Positions 36,686-45,661 of a stretch of DNA of 45,915 nt are shown one piece after another. Source of the DNA: Deltaproteobacteria bacterium (GTDB lineage: Bacteria > Myxococcota > Myxococcia > Myxococcales > 40CM-4-68-19); assembly GCA_005879315.1 (NCBI GenBank), contig VBLC01000058.1:1-45915 (forward strand), read 5' to 3'. Numbering within the stretch: position 1 is the first letter of the stretch; every line of letters starts with the position of its first letter. A program made the position numbers and the translations under genes. The notes below the pieces were generated by a model. The model searched no databases and was not told where the DNA came from. It saw nothing but the letters and a program-made list of their open reading frames with translations.

Positions 36686-37414
36686 GCGGACCAGATCGGC
36701 GGCCGCCTGAAGACCCTTCTCGTGATGGGTCGCGACCAGCGCCGTTCCGACGACGACTCCGTCCGCCTTGCCCTTGAGCGCCGCGGCCTGCTCGGGCCGG
36801 GAAATTCCAAACCCAACCGCGACCGGAACGGGAGAGACGGCGCGCAATTCGCCAAGCCGGTTTTGCAAATCCTCCGGCAGCGCCGCTCGCGAACCGGTGA
36901 CGCCGGTGACGCTGACGTAATAGACGAACCCGCGCGCGCTCCGGGCGATGGTTGCCGCGCGCGCCGCCGGAGTGGTGGGCGCAACCAAGGGAACCAGATC
37001 GAGCCGCTCGGCCGCAAGCGCATCGCGCAGCGGTCCCGCTTCTTCGAAGGGCAGGTCGGGAACGATCGCTCCGCACAGCCCGGCCTCGCGCAGCGCGCGG
37101 GCGAACGACTGCGCTCCCATCGACTCGATCGGATTCACGTATCCCATGGCGACCATCGGCGCGCGCAGCCGCAGACCTCTGGCAAGATCGAGGAGCCCGC
37201 GCAGCGTCGCTCCGGCACCCAGAGCGCGCGTGGCGGCTTCCTGCAGCACTGGCCCGTCGGCGATGGGATCGGAGAAGGGCAGGCCCAGCTCGATGACGTC
37301 CGCGCCCGCCTCGTCGATGGCTTGCAAGAGCGCCGCGGTGTCGCCGTCGCCGCCCATCGCGTAGCAGACCAGCGCGGTGCGCCCCTTCACGAAGGCGTCG
37401 GAGAGGCGGCTCAC
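36662..37414 (-). CDS. trpA: Tryptophan synthase alpha subunit
   Basis: Cleaves indole-3-glycerol phosphate and passes indole to TrpB; 250 aa. GTG 37414 overlaps the trpB stop (GTGA). The catalytic Glu and Asp are in [20 protein letters not shown]. Other motifs are [61 protein letters not shown] and [14 protein letters not shown]. It is the last gene of the trp operon. Its 3' end overlaps the 3' end of aroQ by 24 nt, so the two operons converge with no spacer. Confidence 0.96.
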   Translation of the reverse strand: MSRLSDAFVKGRTALVCYAMGGDGDTAALLQAIDEAGADVIELGLPFSDPIADGPVLQEAATRALGAGATLRGLLDLARGLRLRAPMVAMGYVNPIESMGAQSFARALREAGLCGAIVPDLPFEEAGPLRDALAAERLDLVPLVAPTTPAARAATIARSARGFVYYVSVTGVTGSRAALPEDLQNRLGELRAVSPVPVAVGFGISRPEQAAALKGKADGVVVGTALVATHHEKGLQAAADLVRSLRAVLQ

Positions 37415-38619
37415 TTGAGCGCTCCGAGAATGGTGTCGAGGTCCTTGTCGCCGCGGCCCGAGAGGTTCGCCACGACCAAGGGCGAAGGCGGAATCTCGCG
37501 CAGCGCCGCGATGGCGTGCGCCGATTCGAGCGCGCAAAGGATTCCCTCGGCGCGGGCGAGCTGCTGAAAGGCCTCCAGCGCTTCCTGGTCGGTGGCAGTG
37601 AGCACCTTGAGCCGCCCCTGGTCGCGCAGGTGCGACAGCTCGGGACCGACGCCGGGATAGTCGAGCCCGGCGCTGATCGAATGCGCCTCGCTCACCTGCC
37701 CTTCGTCGTTCTGCAAGAGATAGGAGCGCGCGCCGTGCAGCACGCCAGGCCGGCCGCGGCTGAGCGACGCGCCGTGCTTGCCGCTCGTAAGGCCGTGCCC
37801 CGCTGCTTCGACTCCGTAGAGCGCGACGGCCGGCTCGCGCACGAAGCGGTGCAGCGCGCCGATGGCGTTCGATCCTCCGCCCACGCAAGCGACCACCGCG
37901 TCCGGCAGGCGGCCCTCGGCGGCGAGGACCTGCGCGGCGATCTCCTCGCCGATCACCTTCTGCAGCTCGCGAACCAGGAAGGGATACGGATGCGGGCCGG
38001 CGGCGCTGCCGATGCAGTAGTAGGTGGTGCGGACGTTGGTGACCCAGTCGCGGATGGCCTCGTTCATCGCGTCCTTCAAGGTGCGCGAGCCGGCCACGAC
38101 GCTGCGCACCTCGGCGCCGAGCAGCTTCATCCGCGAGACGTTGGGGCTCTGCCGCGCCACATCGAGCGAGCCCATGTAGACGACGCAATCGAGGCCGAGC
38201 AGCGCGCAGACGGTGGCGGTCGCGACGCCGTGTTGGCCCGCACCGGTCTCGGCGATGACGCGCTTCTTGCCCATCCGCCGCGCCAGGAGCGCCTGGCCCA
38301 AGGTGTTGTTGAGCTTGTGCGCGCCGGTGTGGAGGAGGTCCTCGCGCTTCAGGTAGATGCGGCCGGAAAGTCCGAGCGCGCGCGCCAGTCGATCGGCGCG
38401 AAAGAGCGGCGTCGGCCGGCCGGCGTAGTTCACCAGCAGCGAGGACAACTCCTCGCGATATGCCGGATCGCGGCGCGCCTCCGTCCACGCGGCCTCCAGC
38501 TCGTCCAGCGCGGGGATCAGCGTCTCCGGCACGAACCGTCCGCCGTACTGGCCGAAGCGGCCGCGCGCATCGGGCGGATCGACAGGCTCTTCGGCGAAAA
38601 GAGGCGGGAGCCCTCTCAT
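37411..38619 (-). CDS. trpB: Tryptophan synthase beta subunit
   Basis: PLP enzyme that condenses indole with serine; 402 aa. ATG 38619 has GGTGAGG upstream and overlaps the trpF stop (ATGA). Signatures are [36 protein letters not shown], the PLP lysine in [58 protein letters not shown] and [13 protein letters not shown]. It corresponds to the TrpB1 type that partners TrpA. Confidence 0.97.
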   Translation of the reverse strand: MRGLPPLFAEEPVDPPDARGRFGQYGGRFVPETLIPALDELEAAWTEARRDPAYREELSSLLVNYAGRPTPLFRADRLARALGLSGRIYLKREDLLHTGAHKLNNTLGQALLARRMGKKRVIAETGAGQHGVATATVCALLGLDCVVYMGSLDVARQSPNVSRMKLLGAEVRSVVAGSRTLKDAMNEAIRDWVTNVRTTYYCIGSAAGPHPYPFLVRELQKVIGEEIAAQVLAAEGRLPDAVVACVGGGSNAIGALHRFVREPAVALYGVEAAGHGLTSGKHGASLSRGRPGVLHGARSYLLQNDEGQVSEAHSISAGLDYPGVGPELSHLRDQGRLKVLTATDQEALEAFQQLARAEGILCALESAHAIAALREIPPSPLVVANLSGRGDKDLDTILGALK

Positions 38620-39212
38620 GCGGACCTCACCGCCTTCACGAAGGCGCGCACTTTCGCTGCGTCCTTGTAGCCGTCGGGACCTTCGATGCCGGAGGCGACG
38701 TCCACCCCAGCAGGCTGCGCTTCCCGGATCGCTTGCGCCACATTCTCGGCAGTGAGGCCGCCGCCGATGAACACCGGCGCGTCTTGCAGCGCGCGAGCCT
38801 TGCGCGCGAGCGACCAGTCGAAGCTCTTTCCCGAGCCGCCGCTCGGGCCGTCGAGCAGGAGTCGCGCCGCGCCCGGCCGCTTCGCGAGCGAGGCCTCGCC
38901 GGTGATCTGCAGCGCCGCGTAGAGCGGCACGTCGGCTCTTTCTGCCGGCCAGGCGCCGTGCAGCTGCGCTGCCGCAAGCCCCACCGCGCTCGCGGTCGTA
39001 AGGACTTCGGCGAGCGGCGCGTCGAGGAAGACGCCGACGAGCGGCAGGCCGGAGGGCAGCGCATCGCGGATCGCTTTCGCCTCGGCGATGCTGACTCGTC
39101 GCTTGCTGCGCGGAGCGAAGACGACGCCGATCTCGTCGGCGCCCTCCTCGGCGCACAGCAGCGCGTCGCCCACGGTTCGCACGCCGCAGAGCTTGATGCG
39201 CACTTCGCTCAT
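38616..39212 (-). CDS. trpF: Phosphoribosylanthranilate isomerase
   Basis: Fourth enzyme of the tryptophan branch (isomerises PRA to CdRP); 198 aa. ATG 39212 overlaps the trpC stop. Motifs are [20 protein letters not shown] with the catalytic Cys, [42 protein letters not shown] with the catalytic Asp, [16 protein letters not shown] and [16 protein letters not shown]. It is a separate protein, not fused to trpC. Confidence 0.95.
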   Translation of the reverse strand: MSEVRIKLCGVRTVGDALLCAEEGADEIGVVFAPRSKRRVSIAEAKAIRDALPSGLPLVGVFLDAPLAEVLTTASAVGLAAAQLHGAWPAERADVPLYAALQITGEASLAKRPGAARLLLDGPSGGSGKSFDWSLARKARALQDAPVFIGGGLTAENVAQAIREAQPAGVDVASGIEGPDGYKDAAKVRAFVKAVRSA

Positions 39213-39967
39213 GCCTGCACCAGCGCGCGGGTCGCGCTCTCCGGATCGGCGGCGGAGGAAAGCGCCTCCCCGACGAGCAATGCGGCGGCGCCTTGCGAGC
39301 GGAAGCGGCGAACGTCCTCGACCGACTTGATGCCGCTCTCGGCGACGAGTGGCGCGATCTTTTGCGCCTCTGGCGCAAGGCGCGCGAAGGTGTCGGGATG
39401 CACCTCGAGCGTCTTCAGATCCCGGGCGTTGATGCCCAGCAGATCCGGCTGGCAGAGCGCCGCCGTCTGGAGCTCGCTCTCTTGGTGAACTTCGCAGAGC
39501 ACCGCCATCTGCAGCTCGCGGGCGAGCGAAGCGAGCTCCTCGAGCAGCGAGGGCGGCGCGGCGGCGGCGATGAGCAGCACCGCGTCGGCGCCAAAAGCGC
39601 GCGCCTCGTAGACCTGGAAGATGCTGACGATGAAGTCCTTGCGCAGGACCGGCAGCGAGACTGCCGCGCGGGCGGCGCGCAGATCCTCGAGCGAACCGCC
39701 GAAATGAACGCGGTCCGTCAGGACCGAAAGACAGGCCGCGCCGCCGCGCTCGAAGGCCTTGCCGAGCTGCGCGGGATCGAGCTGCGGATTGATCGCGCCG
39801 CGCGAAGGGCTGGCGCGCTTCACCTCGGCGATGAGCGGATTGCCCGCCGCTTGCAAGAGCCGCGTCTTGAACGGGCGGACATCGTCGAGCGGCTCCGGCA
39901 GCGGCGACTTGCGCCGCTCCTTCAGATCGGCGACGGCCTGCTCGACCAGCTTCTGCAGATGGGTCAC
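39209..39967 (-). CDS. trpC: Indole-3-glycerol-phosphate synthase
   Basis: Closes the indole ring from CdRP; 252 aa. GTG 39967 overlaps the trpD stop (GTGA). Motifs are [16 protein letters not shown] with the catalytic Lys, [90 protein letters not shown] and [11 protein letters not shown]. It is encoded in the middle of the trp run. Confidence 0.96.
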   Translation of the reverse strand: MTHLQKLVEQAVADLKERRKSPLPEPLDDVRPFKTRLLQAAGNPLIAEVKRASPSRGAINPQLDPAQLGKAFERGGAACLSVLTDRVHFGGSLEDLRAARAAVSLPVLRKDFIVSIFQVYEARAFGADAVLLIAAAAPPSLLEELASLARELQMAVLCEVHQESELQTAALCQPDLLGINARDLKTLEVHPDTFARLAPEAQKIAPLVAESGIKSVEDVRRFRSQGAAALLVGEALSSAADPESATRALVQA

Positions 39968-41016
39968 GGCTTTGCAGTGCCTCCGCCCGCCGGCTGCGGC
40001 ACCGCGCGCGCCTGCGAAGACTTCACCAGCCGCTCCAGCCGATCGAGCGCAGCGCCGTTGTCGATGTTCTTCGCCGCGAGCGAAACGCCTTCGGCGACCT
40101 CCTCGCAGACTCCCGCCGCGGCCAGCGCTGCTCCGGCGTTGAGCAGGACGGCCTGGCGGCGCGCGCCGTCCTCCCCGCGCAGGACCCCGCGGAGCATGTC
40201 TGCGTTCTGGGCCGGGTCGCCGCCTTTGAGCGCCTCGAGCGGCGCGCGCTTCACCCCGACCTGCTCGGGCAGGATCTCGAACTCGCGCACTTTCGTTCCC
40301 CGCACCTCCGCCACGCGCGTCGGCCCGCTGGTGGAGATCTCGTCCAGGCCGCCGTCGCCGTGGACGACGAAGGCCCGATCGCAGCCCAGCTCCGCGAGAG
40401 TGCGCGCCATGATCGGCACCAGATGCGCCGAATAGACGCCCAGGAGCTGCCTCCGCGCCCCCGCCGGATTCGCCAGCGGCCCGAGCAGATTGAAGAGCGT
40501 GCGCAACCCCAGCTCCTTGCGCACCGGCGCCACGTGCCGCATGGCCGCGTGATGGCGCGGGGCGAAGAGAAAGCCGATGCCGCACTCGTCGATGCAGGCC
40601 GCGACTGCCTGCGGCTCGAGCTCCACCTCGACGCCGAGCGCGGCAAGCACATCCGCGCTGCCGCACCTGGAAGAGACGGCACGGTTGCCGTGCTTGGCCA
40701 CGCGCGCTCCGCCCGCCGCCGCGACGAAGGCCGACGCGGTGGAGATGTTGAAACTGTGGGAGCCGTCGCCGCCCGTGCCGCAGGTGTCGATCAGCCGATC
40801 GAGCGGCACTTCGATTTTCCGCGCGCGCGCCCGCATCGCCTGGGCCGCGCCGGCGATCTCGTCGGGCGTCTCGCCTTTGATGCGCAGCGCGACGAGCAAG
40901 GCGGCGATCTGCGCCACCGGCGCGCCGCCCTCGAGCATGGCGTCCACCGCCTCCGCCGCCTGCGCGCGGGTGAGGTCCTTCCCTTCCACCACCATCCGGA
41001 GCGAATCGATCAGCAT
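39964..41016 (-). CDS. trpD: Anthranilate phosphoribosyltransferase
   Basis: Second tryptophan-branch step, adding phosphoribose from PRPP to anthranilate; 350 aa. ATG 41016 shares a base with the trpG stop (TGATG). The PRPP loop is IDTCGTGGDGSHSFNISTAS, followed by VAAAGGARVAKHGNRAVSSR and CGSADVLAALGVEVE, then FLFAPRHHAAMRHVAPVRKE and FNLLGPLANPAGARRQLLGV. A C-terminal extension ends in a Gln/Ala/Gly-rich tail. It is not fused to trpG. Confidence 0.96.
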   Translation of the reverse strand: MLIDSLRMVVEGKDLTRAQAAEAVDAMLEGGAPVAQIAALLVALRIKGETPDEIAGAAQAMRARARKIEVPLDRLIDTCGTGGDGSHSFNISTASAFVAAAGGARVAKHGNRAVSSRCGSADVLAALGVEVELEPQAVAACIDECGIGFLFAPRHHAAMRHVAPVRKELGLRTLFNLLGPLANPAGARRQLLGVYSAHLVPIMARTLAELGCDRAFVVHGDGGLDEISTSGPTRVAEVRGTKVREFEILPEQVGVKRAPLEALKGGDPAQNADMLRGVLRGEDGARRQAVLLNAGAALAAAGVCEEVAEGVSLAAKNIDNGAALDRLERLVKSSQARAVPQPAGGGTAKP

Positions 41017-41606
41017 CAGATCCTCAGGAAGTTCCGCAAAAGCGTCTGCCCGTCGGGGGTGAGGATCGATTCGGGATGGAACTGCACGCCGAACACCGGC
41101 AGCCGCGAATGGCGCAGCGCCATGACGATGCCCTCGCGGTTGCGCGCGCTCACTTTCAATTCGCGCGGCAGGGAGCGCTCCTCGACCACCAGCGAATGAT
41201 AGCGCCCGGCGCGCAGCTTCTTGGGCGCGCCGCGGAAGAGCGTCGAGCCGTCGTGGACGATCTCGTCGGCCTTGCCGTGCACCGGCTGGGGAGCGCGGAC
41301 AACCTTGCCGCCGAAGGCCTGCCCGATGCTCTGATGGCCGAGGCAGACGCCAAGGATGGGAATGCGCCGCGCCGGCTTTCCGTCCAGTCCGCAGGCGAGG
41401 CGGATCAATTCCAGGCAGACGCCGGCCTGGTCCGGCGTGCACGGACCCGGCGAGAGCACGATACGCTCCGGCTCGCGAGCGAGAATCTCCTCCGCGCCGA
41501 GGGCGTCGTTGCGGATCACTTCCGAGCGCGCGCCCAATTCGCCGAGGCGCTGCACCAGATTGAAGGTGAAGGAGTCGTAGTTGTCGACGACGAGAAGGCG
41601 CTTCAC
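41016..41606 (-). CDS. trpG: Anthranilate synthase glutamine amidotransferase component
   Basis: Supplies ammonia from glutamine to TrpE; 196 aa. GTG 41606 overlaps the trpE stop (GTGA). It starts VVDNYDSFTFNLVQRLGELG; the oxyanion loop is IVLSPGPCTPDQAG, the nucleophile Cys is in ILGVCLGHQSIGQAFGG, and the His-Glu pair is in LPVFGVQFHPESILTPDG. The same subunit could also serve a para-aminobenzoate synthase, since no separate pabA or pabB lies in the window. Confidence 0.95.
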   Translation of the reverse strand: MKRLLVVDNYDSFTFNLVQRLGELGARSEVIRNDALGAEEILAREPERIVLSPGPCTPDQAGVCLELIRLACGLDGKPARRIPILGVCLGHQSIGQAFGGKVVRAPQPVHGKADEIVHDGSTLFRGAPKKLRAGRYHSLVVEERSLPRELKVSARNREGIVMALRHSRLPVFGVQFHPESILTPDGQTLLRNFLRI

Positions 41607-42949
41607 AGGGCCGCCTCGATCTGCGGCTTGCGCCCCGCCGCCGCGCCGTACGCCGCGCCCACCGAGGCGCGCACTTTCGCCAGCAACTCGCGCCACTCGG
41701 CGGCGGGATTGCTGTCGGCCACGATGCCCGCTCCGGCCTGCGCGAACAGCCGCCCGCGCGAGCGGAACAAGGTGCGGATGGCGATGGCGAGCTGCACGTC
41801 GCCGGCGCCGGAGAACCAGCCGACCGCGCCGCCATAAGGTCCGCGCTGCACCCCTTCGAGCTCGTCGATGATCTCCATCGCGCGGATCTTCGGCGCGCCG
41901 CTCAAAGTGCCGGCCGGGAAAGCGGCGGCGAAGGCGTCGACCGCGGTGAGCCCCTTGCGCAGCTGCCCGCTCACCTCGCTGGTCATGTGCATGACGTGGC
42001 TGAAGCGCTCGGTCTCCATCAGCCGCTCGACGCGCACCGAGCCGATCTCGCAGACGCGGCCGACGTCGTTGCGGCCCAGATCGACGAGCATGACGTGCTC
42101 GGCGCACTCCTTCGGATCGGCGCGCATCTCTGCTTCGAGCCGCAGATCCTCTTCCATGTTCGCGCCGCGCCGGCGCGTGCCGGCGATGGGCCGCAGCGTC
42201 ATCTTGCCCGCCGCGACTTCGACCAGCAGCTCGGGCGAGGCGCCGAAGAGCTCGCGGCCGCCGAGGCGCAGATAGAAATGGTAGGGGGCGGGGCTGGCGG
42301 CACGCAGCGTGCGGTAGAGCGAGAAGCCGTCGCAGTCGGGCAATTCGAAGCGCTGGCTGAGGACGACCTGGAAGAGATCGCCCGCGCGGATGTACTCGAG
42401 GGCGCGCTTCACCGCCGCCTTGAAGTGCCGCTCGCCGCCGCCGACCGGAAGTCCGCCTTTCAAGATCATCGCGCCGTTGCGCGTGTCGCCGAAGAGCCGC
42501 GCGCCCAAGGACTGCGCCGCCGGACGCCGGAGCGCGCCGGGAAATTGTCCTTCGGCGAATCCGCGCAGCACGCGGCCGGCGAGCGACTGCGCTGCCTCGA
42601 GAGAATCGGCGATGGCCCAGGTGCGGCCCTGCCGGTGATCGAAAGCGACGAGCTCGCGCACGCGCAGCAGGTCGGCGTCGGGAAAGAGCGGATCGGGACC
42701 GAGCCGCTGCGGGAGCCGCTCGCTCCACGCCGCTGCCGGCCAGCCGAGGTAGCCGACGTAGCCGCCGCAGAACGGAGGTAGATCCGCGACGCGTTCACAG
42801 CGCGCTTCCAGAAGCGCCGCTCGAATGGCCTCGAGCGGATTTTCCGGCAACTCCGGCAGAGCGCGCTGCGCTCCTTGGCGCACGGTGATCCGCGGCGCGG
42901 CGAGTCCCGAGGCGCGGCGCCCGTCGCGCGGCGACCCGCCCACGCCCAC
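41603..42949 (-). CDS. trpE: Anthranilate synthase component I, apparently frameshifted near its 5' end
   Basis: Converts chorismate to anthranilate with TrpG. The uninterrupted frame has its first start codon (GTG) at 42949 and encodes 448 aa, about 50 short of the family. Chorismate-binding motifs are complete: RALEYIRAGDLFQVVLSQRF, MTLRPIAGTRRRG, ECAEHVMLVDLGRNDVGRVC, MHMTSEVSGQLRKGLTAVDA, FPAGTLSGAPKIRAMEIIDE, GPYGGAVGWFSGAGDVQLAI. The same frame stays open up to 43093 and there encodes family-like ELPGDLLTPFGVFCLL and AFLFEGALGRYSYV, but without a usual start codon. Adding one base near 43066 would join it to an N-terminus starting at GTG 43116 and give 504 aa. TrpE is favoured over PabB by its motifs and operon. 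Confidence 0.92.
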   Translation of the reverse strand: MGVGGSPRDGRRASGLAAPRITVRQGAQRALPELPENPLEAIRAALLEARCERVADLPPFCGGYVGYLGWPAAAWSERLPQRLGPDPLFPDADLLRVRELVAFDHRQGRTWAIADSLEAAQSLAGRVLRGFAEGQFPGALRRPAAQSLGARLFGDTRNGAMILKGGLPVGGGERHFKAAVKRALEYIRAGDLFQVVLSQRFELPDCDGFSLYRTLRAASPAPYHFYLRLGGRELFGASPELLVEVAAGKMTLRPIAGTRRRGANMEEDLRLEAEMRADPKECAEHVMLVDLGRNDVGRVCEIGSVRVERLMETERFSHVMHMTSEVSGQLRKGLTAVDAFAAAFPAGTLSGAPKIRAMEIIDELEGVQRGPYGGAVGWFSGAGDVQLAIAIRTLFRSRGRLFAQAGAGIVADSNPAAEWRELLAKVRASVGAAYGAAAGRKPQIEAAL

Positions 42950-43116
42950 GTAGCTGTAGCGGCCGAGCGCTCCCTCGAAGAGGAAAGCGTCGCCGCCGGG
43001 CTCTTGCTCTTGATCGAGGAGGCAGAAGACGCCGAACGGCGTCAGCAGATCACCGGGCAGCTCTACGGCTGCCGTTCCAAAGCCGACTCCGGGTCAAAGG
43101 CTTCATGGACCCGCAC
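42950..43116 (-). pseudogene. trpE: 5' segment of trpE in a broken frame
   Basis: On the minus strand GTG 43116 opens a frame reading VRVHEAFDPESALERQP and then hits TAG at 43065-43063. The overlapping frame reads VELPGDLLTPFGVF from 43066 and continues into trpE. One missing G at CAG-CCG-TAG (or a -1 ribosomal shift) is enough to join them. The joined gene, 41603-43116 plus one base, is exactly 505 codons including the stop. An in-frame TAG lies just before the GTG. Only 46 nt separate this start from the divergent rsmB ATG, leaving no room for a leader-peptide attenuator. Confidence 0.65.
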
Positions 43117-43162
43117 AGTAACGGGCTACACCCGCCAGGATCAAGTGATACAAGCCGCGCCG

Positions 43163-44497
43163 ATGGCCACGCCCGCGCGCCGCATCGCTGCCGAGGTCCT
43201 CCTCCGCGTCGAAGAGGACGGCGCTTTCGCCAACCTGGCGCTCGATGCGGCGCTTCGCCAGGCCGGCGTGCTCGAGCCTCGCGAGGCGGCGCTGGCGACC
43301 GAGCTGTCGTACGGCACCTTGCGCTGGCAGATCGAGCTCGACCGCGCGCTGGTCGAGCACAGCGACAAGGCCATCGATGCGCTCGACGCGCCGGCGCGGG
43401 TCGTGCTGCGGCTGGCGGCGTACGAGCTGCTCCATCACTCGCTCGTGCCCGAGCGCGCGGCGGTGAACGAAGCGGTCGAGCTGGTGAAGGAGCTCAAGCT
43501 CTCGCGCGCCGCGGGATTCGTCAATGCGGTCTTGCGCCGCGTGGCCGAGACGCGGGCTGCGCCGGAGCCGCCTTCGCGCGAGACCGATCCGGTGGGGAAC
43601 ATCGCCGCGCGCTTCGCGCATCCGCGCTGGATGGTCGAGCGCTTCATCAAGTGGCTCGGCCCCGACGAGGCCGAGAAGCTCTGCCAGGCCAACCAGCAGC
43701 AGGCGCCGGCCACGGTGCGCGTCAGGCGAGGCGCACGCGAGCGGGCGCTGCAGGCGCTGGCGCCTTACGACCCCCGGCCGGGAAGATATTCTCCGGATGC
43801 GCTCGTCCTTTCGGGTGCTCCGCCCGCGCTCGACATCGAAGGCCATGAAGAGGGCCTCTTCCAGGCGCAGGACGAGGCGGCGCAACTGGTGTCGATCTAC
43901 GCCGCGCCCTCCGCCGGCGCGAACGTGCTCGACGCTTGCGCCGCGCCGGGCGGCAAGGCTTGCCATCTGGCAGAGATGTCGCGCAGCGTGCTGGCCGTGG
44001 ACCGGCACGCGCGCAAGACGCAGCAGATCGCCGAGGCGGCGCGGCGGCTCGGACTGTCGAATGTCGAGGCGCGGGCGGCCGACGTCGCGCTGCCGCTGCC
44101 GGGCGTCGAGCCGCACAGCTTCGATCTGGTGCTGCTCGATGCGCCCTGCTCGGGCCTGGGAACGCTGCGCCGCCATCCGGAGGCAAAACTGCGGCGCACG
44201 CCGGCCGAAGTGGATGAGCTGGCGCAACTCCAATCGCGGCTGCTCGCTTCCGTGCAGCGCTACGTCAAGCGCGGCGGCCTGCTCGTCTATGCCGTCTGCA
44301 CCCTCACGCCGGAGGAGTGCGACGAGCAAGTCGATCGATTCCTGAAATCCTTTTCGCATTTCCAACTCGAGGGGCCGCCGCCGGGCTGGCCGCACGCCGA
44401 TTGCCTCGATTCGCGCGGCCGCCTGCGCACCCTGCCGCATCGGACCGGGACCGACGGCTTCTACGCCGCGCGGTTTCGTTCGGGAGATTCACCATGA
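43163..44497 (+). CDS. rsmB: 16S rRNA m5C967 methyltransferase RsmB
   Basis: SAM-dependent rRNA cytosine-5 methyltransferase with N-terminal NusB-like RNA-binding domain (ARRIAAEVLLRVEEDGAFAN, ATELSYGTLRWQIELDRALV, VNEAVELVKELKLSRAAGFV, NAVLRRV); 444 aa. The SAM site is VLDACAAPGGKACHLAEM. The two catalytic Cys are in LLDAPCSGLGTLRRHPE and LLVYAVCTLTPEECDEQVDR. ATG 43163 is taken as start; an in-frame GTG at 43145 is possible. It is divergent from trpE and overlaps rpe by 4 nt (ATGA). Confidence 0.94.
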   Translation: MATPARRIAAEVLLRVEEDGAFANLALDAALRQAGVLEPREAALATELSYGTLRWQIELDRALVEHSDKAIDALDAPARVVLRLAAYELLHHSLVPERAAVNEAVELVKELKLSRAAGFVNAVLRRVAETRAAPEPPSRETDPVGNIAARFAHPRWMVERFIKWLGPDEAEKLCQANQQQAPATVRVRRGARERALQALAPYDPRPGRYSPDALVLSGAPPALDIEGHEEGLFQAQDEAAQLVSIYAAPSAGANVLDACAAPGGKACHLAEMSRSVLAVDRHARKTQQIAEAARRLGLSNVEARAADVALPLPGVEPHSFDLVLLDAPCSGLGTLRRHPEAKLRRTPAEVDELAQLQSRLLASVQRYVKRGGLLVYAVCTLTPEECDEQVDRFLKSFSHFQLEGPPPGWPHADCLDSRGRLRTLPHRTGTDGFYAARFRSGDSP

Positions 44498-45147
44498 AAG
44501 ACGTGCTCATCGCTCCCTCCCTGCTCTCCTGCGACCTGTCGCGCATCGGCGAGGAGATCCGCGCGGTCGAGAAAGCGGGCGCCGACCTCATCCACGTCGA
44601 CGTGATGGACGGGCGCTTCGTCCCCAACCTCACCTGGGGCCCGCCGGTGGTGGCGGCGATGAAGGGCGTGGCGAAAACCCCGCTCGACTGCCACCTGATG
44701 ATCGTCGAGCCGGAAAGATACGTCGAGGATTTCGCGAAAGCCGGCGCGTCCAACATCACCGTGCACGTCGAGGCCAGCCCGCATCTGCATCGGACGCTGC
44801 AGGAGATCAAGGCGACCGGCGCGATGGCGGGCGTGGCGCTCAACCCGCACACGCCGCCCGATCACGTCGAGTACGTGCTGGAGAGCCTCGACCTGGTCCT
44901 GGTGATGACCGTCAACCCTGGCTTCGGCGGCCAGAGCTTCATCGAGGCGTGCCTGCCCAAGATCGAGAAGCTGGCGAGCTGGATCGAAAAGCGCGGATTG
45001 AAGGCCCGCGTCGAAGTCGACGGCGGCATCGCTCCCGACACGGCGCCGAGAGTGATCAGCGCGGGAGCGACCGTGCTGGTGGCCGGCACCGCGATCTTCG
45101 GGCGGCCGAACTATGCCCAGGCAATCCGTGCCCTTCGCGGTTCCTGA
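44494..45147 (+). CDS. rpe: Ribulose-phosphate 3-epimerase
   Basis: Interconverts ribulose 5-phosphate and xylulose 5-phosphate in the pentose phosphate route, which also yields erythrose 4-phosphate for the aro pathway; 217 aa. Motifs are IAPSLLSCDLSRIGEEIRAV, GADLIHVDVMDGRFVPNLTW, DCHLMIVEPERYVEDFAKAG, ALNPHTPPDHVEYVLESLDL, VLVMTVNPGFGGQSFIEACL and VEVDGGIAPDTAPRVISAGA. The start overlaps the rsmB stop, and GGGAG precedes the ATG. Confidence 0.96.
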   Translation: MKDVLIAPSLLSCDLSRIGEEIRAVEKAGADLIHVDVMDGRFVPNLTWGPPVVAAMKGVAKTPLDCHLMIVEPERYVEDFAKAGASNITVHVEASPHLHRTLQEIKATGAMAGVALNPHTPPDHVEYVLESLDLVLVMTVNPGFGGQSFIEACLPKIEKLASWIEKRGLKARVEVDGGIAPDTAPRVISAGATVLVAGTAIFGRPNYAQAIRALRGS

Positions 45148-45193
45148 CAATCTTGTCTTTGAACTTTTGCCGCAGTGCGTTTAAGCATGAGCG

Positions 45194-45661
45194 ATGGACG
45201 GAAACGTAACGCTGCTCCCGCATCCCGATGCTCCCCGCCCTGTCGTCGCCCTCGTCGCCCACGACCGCCGCAAGGACGAGATGGTCGAATGGGCCCTCTT
45301 CAACCGCGGCACGCTCTCCCGCTGCAGCATCTTCGCGACGCGAACGACGGGCCTCACGCTGCAGTCGGCGATCGATTCGCGAATCCAGCTTCTTCTTTCC
45401 GGCCCGCTCGGCGGCGATGCGCAGCTCGGCTCGCTCATCGCCGAGGGGCGCATCGACGCGGTCTTCTTCTTCTGGGACCCGCTCACGCCGCAGCCGCACG
45501 ACGTGGACGTGAAGGCGCTCCTGCGCCTGGCCGTCCTCTACGACGTGGCCATCGCCTGCAACCGCAGCTCGGCCGACCACATCATCTCTTCGCCGCTCTT
45601 CACGGTGCCGGAGAAGTACCGGCAGGATCGCGGGCCCAACTACGCGCCCTGGGCGCGCTGA
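45194..45661 (+). CDS. mgsA: Methylglyoxal synthase
   Basis: Converts dihydroxyacetone phosphate to methylglyoxal and phosphate, a bypass that relieves sugar-phosphate stress; 155 aa. Landmarks are VALVAHDRRKDEM (His23, Asp24), LLLSGPLGGDAQLGSLIAEG (catalytic Asp75), FFFWDPLTPQPHDVDVKALL (Asp95, His102, Asp105) and IACNRSSADHIISSPLF, each offset by 4 from the Escherichia coli enzyme. It lies 46 nt after rpe. Its last 22 nt overlap the 3' end of the gene on the other strand. Confidence 0.96.
   Translation: MDGNVTLLPHPDAPRPVVALVAHDRRKDEMVEWALFNRGTLSRCSIFATRTTGLTLQSAIDSRIQLLLSGPLGGDAQLGSLIAEGRIDAVFFFWDPLTPQPHDVDVKALLRLAVLYDVAIACNRSSADHIISSPLFTVPEKYRQDRGPNYAPWAR

Noticed and set aside
43117-43162. 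trp leader peptide or attenuator
   Set aside because: Only 46 nt separate the probable trpE start from divergent rsmB, with no Trp-rich short frame or terminator hairpin.
45148-45193. Promoter for mgsA (TTGAAC, 16 nt, TTAAGC)
   Set aside because: The -10-like element is poor and the gene may be transcribed from upstream; too weak to list.
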